The notes under the pieces were generated by a model that was not told where the DNA came from, did not search any database, and was given only the letters and a program-made list of their open reading frames with translations. Shown here one piece after another: positions 32,482 to 38,112 of a stretch of 38,112 nt of DNA (its first letter is position 1; every line of letters begins with the position of its first letter). The position numbers and the translations under genes are program-made. Source of the stretch: Candidatus Helarchaeota ASGARD archaeon Hel_GB_B (GTDB taxonomy: Archaea; Asgardarchaeota; Lokiarchaeia; Helarchaeales; HEL-GB-B); NCBI GenBank assembly GCA_005191425.1, contig SUPR01000026.1:1-38112 (forward strand), in the 5' to 3' direction.

Positions 32482-34992
32482 ATGAAAGCAGTTATTATGG
32501 CTGGAGGCAAAGGGACTAGGCTCAGACCACTTACAAGTAATATCCCGAAGCCGTTAGTCCCCATTATAAATTCACCAATGATTGTCCACACAATTAATCT
32601 TTTAAAAAAGCATAATTTTAATGAAATATTTATTACAATTAGTTATTTAGGTAAGCAGATTGCAGATTTACTTGGTGATGGATCTAAATATGGAGTATCT
32701 ATCAAATATTTTTATGAGCAAAGACCTATGGGCACTGCCGGCGGAATTAAACAGATAGAAGAACTTGATGAAACCTTTTTGGTGATGAGTTCAGATATTT
32801 TAACAGATATAAACTTAACTAACTTCTTAAAGTTTCATAAGAGCAATGGTGGAATTGGTACAATTGCCCTGACCAGAGAAGACGTGCCTGTTTCTTATGG
32901 AATTGTTATAACTGACGAAAGGACAGGTCAAGTTAAAAAATTTCTCGAAAAACCCAGCTGGGCAGAAGTATTTAGTGATAAGATTAATGCCGGAATATAT
33001 TTAATGGAGCCTGAGATTTTAGATTATATTGGGGAGGGTGAATATGATTTTAGTCATCAATTATTTCCGGATTTACTAAAAAAGGGAAAAGACCTTTTTG
33101 GACATATTTTTAATGATTATTGGCTTGATATTGGCGACCCTGACAAATATATAAAAGCAAGTCATGATATATTGAAAAGAAAATTGAAAATTGATATACC
33201 TGGCAGAGAAATAAAGAAAGGTGTTTGGATTGGAGAAGGTTCTGAAATTATGGACGACACAAATATTTGGGGTCCAGTTTTAATTGGTAAAAATACCCGT
33301 ATAGAAAACGATTGCTTTATAAATAGGACTTCGATTATTGGTGATAATGTTTACATAATGAAAGATAATCAAATAAGAAGAGCTATAATTTGGAATGGTG
33401 TTTCTATAGGTAATAGTTGCAAATTAAATAACTGTATAATCGCAAATAGAGTAGAAATTGGCAAATTTACTAACATTATGAACAATGCGGTAATTGGAGA
33501 CGATTGTGTTATCGGTTCTTCCAGCACAATTAAAGATGGTGTGAAAATTTGGCCTGAAAAAATAATTGAATTTAATTCAATTGTAAATAGCAATGTTAAA
33601 TGGGGTACATATGTAAAAAAGAGTTTATTTGGTATTTACGGTATAAATGGGCTTGTAAATATTGAAATTACTCCAGAATTTTGCGCAAAATTAGGTTCCG
33701 CTTATGGTACTTATTTAGGAATGGGGTCAAATATTGTAATCGGAACTGATACAAGACTTCTATCAAGTATGGCTAAACGCGCAATCTTAGCCGGTCTAAT
33801 GTCCTCCGGGATCAATATTTATGACCTTGGAATTATTCCAACTCCTATTTTAAAATACGCAATAAAATATTGGAATTTACAAGGCGGGATCTCAATTTCA
33901 GTCCCATTTTCTGAAGAAACATCCATTAATATACGATTTTTCGATAAAAATGGTTTTGACATTGATATTATGAGCGAGAAAATGATTGAAAATAACTTTT
34001 TTAAAGAAAACTTCTTTAGAGCCACTCCATACAACTTAGGAGTAGTTTCAGAACCTATCAGAGCTATTGAAGATTATTTTAATTATTTATTTAAATTTAT
34101 TGATATTGAAAAAATAAAGAAAAATCGGTTTAAAGTAATTTTGGATTGTGCTGATGGTTCAAGTTCATCAATTCTACCTAAAATTCTTAGAAAATTAGGA
34201 TGTGAAATTATTACCTTAAACTCTCAGTTGGGCGAACAAATCCCAATTCGAGCACTTTCTCCTTCAATGGACAACTTATCGACATTGTCTAAAACTACAA
34301 AAATATTAGAAGCTGATGTAGGGATTGCTTTAGACGAAAGCGCAAACAAAATCCTATATGTTGATGATAAAGGTAATGTAATCTCTGGTGATACATCTTT
34401 GGCATTATTCACAAGCTTTAGATTAGCAGAAAAACGCTCAGGAATTGTTGTAGCTCCCGTAACCACCTCAAGTATTATTGAAAAAATCTGTGAGAAATAC
34501 AATGGAAAATTGATTAGGACTAAAATGGGCTTTAGGTCTATTATTGATGATGTAATTAAAAATAAAGCAATATTTGCTGGCAACGAAAGCGGTGGATTCA
34601 TTTTTCCTGAGTTTCAATTGTGTGAAGATGCGATTTTCAGTTCAATTTATATTCTTGAAGTTTTAAGTAAAAACAATATATCTTTATCAAATTTGATAGC
34701 AGAAGTACCTGATTTTTATATGGCAAAAGATTACATAAATTCCCCCATTCAGTATAGAGGAAAAATAATGTATACTTTAATAGAAGAAAATTACACACAT
34801 AAAATCGAAACTATATCGGGTATTAAAATCTTTTTTGATTATGGATGGTGTTTAATTATCCCAAGTCCTTCTAAAGAAGGTTTTGATATTTATGCAGAAG
34901 CTAAGAATAAGCAATATGCTTCTGAACTAGTCAGACACTGGAAAAATCAAATAAATGATATTATTCATCGAATTGAAATAGGAGAAATTTAA
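32482..34992 (+). CDS. Sugar nucleotidyltransferase fused to a degenerate phosphohexomutase domain
   Basis: An 836-residue protein from ATG 32482; TTG 32470 is in frame, but GGTGAT (32472-32477) just before the ATG is a clear ribosome-binding site and gives the family-typical start. Residues 1-230 are a Rossmann-type nucleotidyltransferase (MAGGKGTRLRPLT, PKPLVP), intact for making GDP-mannose or another NDP-sugar. About 240-370 is a left-handed beta-helix. About 375-836 resembles phosphomannomutase/phosphoglucomutase but is dead: the phosphoserine TASHNP is SVPFSE, the metal site DGDxDR is DESANK, and the phosphate loop SGTE is SKEG. Such dead-mutase fusions are known in bacteria and archaea and are thought structural or regulatory. 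Substrate unknown; N-glycan or lipid glycosylation is plausible. Confidence 0.9.
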   Translation: MKAVIMAGGKGTRLRPLTSNIPKPLVPIINSPMIVHTINLLKKHNFNEIFITISYLGKQIADLLGDGSKYGVSIKYFYEQRPMGTAGGIKQIEELDETFLVMSSDILTDINLTNFLKFHKSNGGIGTIALTREDVPVSYGIVITDERTGQVKKFLEKPSWAEVFSDKINAGIYLMEPEILDYIGEGEYDFSHQLFPDLLKKGKDLFGHIFNDYWLDIGDPDKYIKASHDILKRKLKIDIPGREIKKGVWIGEGSEIMDDTNIWGPVLIGKNTRIENDCFINRTSIIGDNVYIMKDNQIRRAIIWNGVSIGNSCKLNNCIIANRVEIGKFTNIMNNAVIGDDCVIGSSSTIKDGVKIWPEKIIEFNSIVNSNVKWGTYVKKSLFGIYGINGLVNIEITPEFCAKLGSAYGTYLGMGSNIVIGTDTRLLSSMAKRAILAGLMSSGINIYDLGIIPTPILKYAIKYWNLQGGISISVPFSEETSINIRFFDKNGFDIDIMSEKMIENNFFKENFFRATPYNLGVVSEPIRAIEDYFNYLFKFIDIEKIKKNRFKVILDCADGSSSSILPKILRKLGCEIITLNSQLGEQIPIRALSPSMDNLSTLSKTTKILEADVGIALDESANKILYVDDKGNVISGDTSLALFTSFRLAEKRSGIVVAPVTTSSIIEKICEKYNGKLIRTKMGFRSIIDDVIKNKAIFAGNESGGFIFPEFQLCEDAIFSSIYILEVLSKNNISLSNLIAEVPDFYMAKDYINSPIQYRGKIMYTLIEENYTHKIETISGIKIFFDYGWCLIIPSPSKEGFDIYAEAKNKQYASELVRHWKNQINDIIHRIEIGEI

Positions 34993-35030
34993 TATTTTCT
35001 TTTTTTTCCGACCCACTGGTTTACTTAAAA

Positions 35031-35243
35031 TTATGATTTTATATGTTGAGCTAAATCTTTTAAAAATTCTACTATTGCTTTTTTTGCAAACACAGGGTCT
35101 ACCGAAATTTTATCATGCACCATTTTTAAAAATGCTGCAATCTCTCTAGTTTTAAACACTACAAATTGGTTGTTCTGAATTTGTTCTATACTTGCTTGAC
35201 TTTTTATTATTTCTACAATTTTCTCAGCCATATTATTCAACAA
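35031..35243 (-). CDS. Small helical protein of unknown function
   Basis: A 70-residue protein, predicted helical throughout, with no cysteine. An alternative start is the Met five codons in (MAEKIVEII). The C-terminal helix FAKKAIVEFLKDLAQHI is amphipathic. No family is recognised. It is convergent with the nucleotidyltransferase gene, 38 bases away, and has a 290-base AT-rich spacer in front. Coding status rests on the clean frame and typical composition. Confidence 0.55.
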   Translation of the reverse strand: MLNNMAEKIVEIIKSQASIEQIQNNQFVVFKTREIAAFLKMVHDKISVDPVFAKKAIVEFLKDLAQHIKS

Positions 35244-35533
35244 TCCTTGTATATTAATTATTTTTAATAGTTTATGATAATATATAATACTAATATATTA
35301 ATATTTTAAAATTTATTTATGAATATAATTTTTCTGATAATTATCAAACTTTGTAATTTGTGTCCTTTTTTTAATCTTATTATTTGACATTATTATATTA
35401 TTTTTTAAAATTTTGAATTTGTATATTTTCAAGATAAAAATTTCAAGATAAAAAACAAAATTTATATACTAAAAAAGAGTTCATATTCTAAAATTTACTA
35501 ATGCCATTAACATTTTTTATGAAGATGTAATCT

Positions 35534-36958
35534 ATGAATATTTTATTAATAAATCCTTCAAGTAAAAGTCCAGTTTTAGGCTTAGATGATTTTATAAAAG
35601 CACCACCTTTAGGTTTAATGTATTTAGCGGCTATTCCAGATCCGGACGAACATAAGGTTAAAATTATTGACCTAAAATATAAAGAATGGCCTGAATCTAA
35701 ATTAAGGGCAATATTAGAGAAAACGGACTTATTAGGAATAACTTGTTTAACTCCTTCTATAAATAGTACGATACAATTTAGCAGATTAGCAAAAGAATGC
35801 GGTGTCAAAAGAGTTGTAGTTGGTGGATATCATCCGACCTTAGATCGGTATTTAATAGAAGAAGAATCGATTGATATTACCGTTCAAGGAGAAGGAGAAA
35901 ATACATTTAAAGAAATTGTTGAAGGAAAACCGCTTAAAGATATTTTAGGTATAAATTATTCTGAAAATGGAAAAATCTATTATAATGAATTAAGACCATT
36001 AATAGAAAATTTAGACGATTTACCATTCCCTAATCGGACTTTATTACGCCGAAACTTCTATAATTATTTCGGTTTATCTGTAGATGTTCTAGAATCTGCC
36101 CGCGGATGCCCCCATAACTGTAATTTTTGTTGTGTTACTGTCCATAATCGTCATCGATGGCGAGCTAAATCTCCTGAACGGGTCATAAAAGAAATTGAAT
36201 GTCTGGACAAATCAAGAAAATGGTATATTTTTCAAGATAGTTCATTCACTGTTAAAATGAGCCGCATAAAAAAGATATGTGATTTAATTATTGATCATGG
36301 TTATAGTTATAAATATTTTTCAGCTCAAGGTCGAGTGGACGATATCGTAAATAACCCAAAAATACTCGATAGAATGGTGGAAGCTGGCTTTAAAATGATT
36401 TTTATTGGTATTGAATCTACAAAACAGGAAAGTCTCGACCGGATTGGTAAAAGGACTACTGTCGACCAGAATATTAAAGCAATCAAGATGTTACACGACA
36501 GGGGGATCACAATCTTTGGGTCAATGATAATTGGGAATATTGATGAAACAATTGAGGATGTAAAAAAGAATATCGAATTCTGTAAGAAAATGGAAGTAGA
36601 TATAATGCAATTTACTCCTCTTACACCATATCCCGGGACTAAATTATATACAGAAGCAATGGAAAAAAATTGGATAGAAAATACAAACTATGAAGATTGG
36701 AATTTAGTCGACCCTATTATGAAAACTCCTGATTTAAGTATTAAAGAAATTAAAGATTTAGTTGTTTATGCATATAAAAGCTATTATCTAGGAAATATAA
36801 TTGATAAAAATACTTGGATTTGGAAAGGTGCTCGTAGAATTTCTCGGTCTCGATTTTTATGGTTCTGGAGAGAAGTACCAAGTTTCTTATTCAGTTCTAT
36901 CCCAGCAATCTTGAAATTTGCAAAAAGACTAGATAAAATGAAAACCTCTTTCCGTTGA
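35534..36958 (+). CDS. B12-binding-domain radical SAM protein
   Basis: A 474-residue class B-type radical SAM protein. Residues 1-135 form a cobalamin-binding-like Rossmann domain (MNILLINPSS, APPLGLMYLAA, LLGITCLTPSI, VVVGGYHPTL, VQGEGENTFKE), without the DxHxxG lower-ligand motif, as is common in this class. The radical SAM site is ARGCPHNCNFC (Cys192, Cys196, Cys199), CX3CX2C, and IFQDSSFTV, FIGIESTKQESLDRI and GSMIIGNIDET follow in the barrel. A C-terminal helical extension of about 80 residues is basic. Members methylate unactivated carbons or rearrange rings (BchE, P-methylase, hopanoid and GDGT-ring enzymes). The substrate is open; lipid tailoring is possible. It has its own transcript; a posttranslational role on the Mcr-like protein is not indicated. 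Confidence 0.88.
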   Translation: MNILLINPSSKSPVLGLDDFIKAPPLGLMYLAAIPDPDEHKVKIIDLKYKEWPESKLRAILEKTDLLGITCLTPSINSTIQFSRLAKECGVKRVVVGGYHPTLDRYLIEEESIDITVQGEGENTFKEIVEGKPLKDILGINYSENGKIYYNELRPLIENLDDLPFPNRTLLRRNFYNYFGLSVDVLESARGCPHNCNFCCVTVHNRHRWRAKSPERVIKEIECLDKSRKWYIFQDSSFTVKMSRIKKICDLIIDHGYSYKYFSAQGRVDDIVNNPKILDRMVEAGFKMIFIGIESTKQESLDRIGKRTTVDQNIKAIKMLHDRGITIFGSMIIGNIDETIEDVKKNIEFCKKMEVDIMQFTPLTPYPGTKLYTEAMEKNWIENTNYEDWNLVDPIMKTPDLSIKEIKDLVVYAYKSYYLGNIIDKNTWIWKGARRISRSRFLWFWREVPSFLFSSIPAILKFAKRLDKMKTSFR

Positions 36959-36988
36959 AATTATTGACATTTCTATTAAATAAAAAAA

Positions 36989-37696
36989 TTAAGTAATCAA
37001 TTTAATCGAGAAATCTGCTAATTTATTTATCGCAGATTCCCACTCTCTAATTGCCTTACCTACTATCATTATTCTACTAAGTAATTCTTCAGGAAAACAA
37101 TCAATATTTATCCTTATTCCCGGCGAATGTTTTCGATATACAACTGGCTTGTTTTTGTTTCCATCACTTAAACTTAATAAGTTTTTTTCTATGATTTTTT
37201 TCATTATTAACGTATAAAGTGGGTCATTTCCTTCACACAATTTGGAAGACTGAATATTAATTAGATATGTCTCATAACGTAATTCACTTAATGGAAAATA
37301 ACTGGCTTTAATTCCTACTTTTATCCAACTATCTGGTGTCGGTTTTAACTTAGTATCATAGAAAAATATGAACCGTTTTTTACGTTCAATTGGAAAACCT
37401 GTCCTATCTAAGATATCTAAAATATGTTTTGGTAAATGGTAAAAAGACAAGAACTGCTGAAAACTTATATTAATTAATATTATAAAAATGAAACTGAATA
37501 AAATAAACCACACAATATTGTTAAAAACTTTTGGATACCAATAATTTAAAAAATATGTTAACAAATATGCAGTTGAAAGACCAAGTCCAAATACTAAAAT
37601 ATATGTAAAAGAATGTCTTATGGCTACATATCTCCGAACTCCTCTAGAAAATTCTTTTTTTTCATCTAAATCTTCATGGCTCATGAAATTCCTCAC
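36989..37696 (-). CDS. Membrane protein of unknown function with two membrane segments
   Basis: A 235-residue protein. After a charged N-terminus (HEDLDEKKEFSRGVRRYVAIRH) come two membrane helices, about 31-50 (FTYILVFGLGLSTAYLLTYF) and 60-80 (IVWFILFSFIFIILINISFQ), then a soluble domain of about 150 residues with strands and helices (KRFIFFYDTKLKPTPDSWIKVGI; LRYETYLINIQSS). No motif I know. A start at Met5 (MSHED) is also possible. The first 23 bases overlap the end of the upstream winged-helix gene, a translationally coupled pair, so the two probably work together, for example as a membrane protein and its regulator. Confidence 0.7.
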   Translation of the reverse strand: MRNFMSHEDLDEKKEFSRGVRRYVAIRHSFTYILVFGLGLSTAYLLTYFLNYWYPKVFNNIVWFILFSFIFIILINISFQQFLSFYHLPKHILDILDRTGFPIERKKRFIFFYDTKLKPTPDSWIKVGIKASYFPLSELRYETYLINIQSSKLCEGNDPLYTLIMKKIIEKNLLSLSDGNKNKPVVYRKHSPGIRINIDCFPEELLSRIMIVGKAIREWESAINKLADFSIKLIT

Positions 37697-38033
37697 CCAT
37701 TTGACTTTTCGTTAATTTTTTATACTCCTCTCCAAATGAGCATAACGCAATTAAAAGTCTCATCTGAGGATGTTTATGGTTAATAAGTATTTGAAAAGGT
37801 AATTTCTTATTGATCCCACTTGAAAAAGATTCTCCCAATGAAGCATGTCTATTAATAATTATCAGTCCTGCCTTTTCTAACTCTTTTATTTCGTTCCTAA
37901 TATATGATAAACTAGTGTTTGGACTATACTCCATTACTCTCCTCAAATCTACCGTTGATAATGATTGTGGAAACAAATGAGCTAATTTTAATAATGCAAG
38001 CCTTTTTTTTCTATTAAATGATTGCAGTCCCAT
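37674..38033 (-). CDS. Winged-helix DNA-binding protein
   Basis: A 119-residue protein. Residues about 9-65 form a winged helix-turn-helix: RLALLKLAHLFPQSLSTVDLRRVMEYSPNTSLSYIRNEIKELEKAGLIIINRH, where the recognition helix would be NTSLSYIRNEIKELEKAG and the wing LIIINRHASLG. The remaining 50 residues (LPFQILINHKHPQMRLLIALCSFG) may be a dimerisation helix. It resembles ArsR/PadR-like small archaeal regulators without matching one I can name. It precedes and overlaps the membrane protein gene. Confidence 0.75.
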   Translation of the reverse strand: MGLQSFNRKKRLALLKLAHLFPQSLSTVDLRRVMEYSPNTSLSYIRNEIKELEKAGLIIINRHASLGESFSSGINKKLPFQILINHKHPQMRLLIALCSFGEEYKKLTKSQMGEEFHEP

Positions 38034-38112
38034 TAATAAATCATATATATCTATTATTAAATTTAAAAATTCTGTTTTAATTTCATCTGTACCTTTTACA
38101 TTTGTAAAGGTA

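Noticed and set aside
34224..34601. Minus-strand 125-codon frame inside the nucleotidyltransferase fusion
   Set aside because: It is antisense to a clearly conserved domain and its composition is a mirror of it.
35534..36958. B12 radical SAM protein as the McrA arginine methylase (Mmp10)
   Set aside because: Mmp10 has a different sequence architecture, and the target Arg271 is Leu in this McrA.

Overview
The window looks like chromosome from an AT-rich archaeon. Archaeal/eukaryote-type information genes support this: transcription factor B (16912-17871), ribosomal protein eL33/L35Ae (15308-15607) and a PAC2-family proteasome-assembly-type protein (77-853). Promoters are TATA-box-like. A complete E1/E2/JAMM ubiquitin-like gene set, a proline-rich protein with a WH2-like motif, and Mcr-family genes together point to an Asgard archaeon, perhaps of the alkane-oxidising Helarchaeia/Lokiarchaeia type. 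This assignment is an inference from gene content; no rRNA gene is present. I saw no tRNA, rRNA, CRISPR array, insertion sequence or prophage.

Layout. 0-4 kb: PAC2 protein, UPF0282-like metallo-beta-lactamase-fold enzyme, alpha/beta hydrolase, zinc-ribbon protein. 4-10 kb: an aryl/amino-acid fermentation block with an ACT protein, phenylacetate-CoA-ligase-type enzyme, indolepyruvate:ferredoxin oxidoreductase alpha subunit (IorA), a PAP2 phosphatase and a ferredoxin-containing IorB on the opposite strand. 10.6-12.5 kb: a proline/glycine-rich coiled-coil protein and two small unknowns. 12.6-20.6 kb: radical SAM enzyme, a degenerate UxaB-like oxidoreductase, eL33, TFB with an unusual palindromic promoter region and an abutting 26-codon upstream ORF, an Nth-type DNA glycosylase and an unknown with a possible GIFT/GATase-like N-terminus.

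21.1-26.4 kb: a ubiquitin-like conjugation island. It holds a predicted ubiquitin-like modifier ending Gly-Gly plus a five-residue tail, an E2-fold protein with His at the usual catalytic Cys position, a JAMM peptidase, an E1-like adenylyltransferase carrying its own N-terminal ubiquitin-like domain, and a tandem zinc-ribbon protein. A GNAT protein and a class II aldolase lie between them.

27.5-32.1 kb: a compact operon for all three subunits of a methyl-coenzyme M reductase relative in the order B-G-A, followed by an SCP2-like lipid-binding protein; mcrC and mcrD are absent. Subunit homology is clear, but residue-by-residue comparison with remembered Methanothermobacter sequences shows that all three residues holding the coenzyme B phosphate are replaced. 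The axial F430 glutamine and most aromatic cavity residues are also replaced, while the CoM-sulfonate arginine of the gamma subunit and the thioglycine glycine are kept. This is the strongest candidate for an undescribed system: an Mcr-fold enzyme with altered coenzyme and substrate use, possibly on a bulky hydrophobic substrate delivered by the SCP2 protein.

32.4-38 kb: a sugar nucleotidyltransferase fused to a catalytically dead phosphohexomutase domain, a small unknown, a B12-binding-type radical SAM enzyme, and a membrane protein overlapping a winged-helix regulator.
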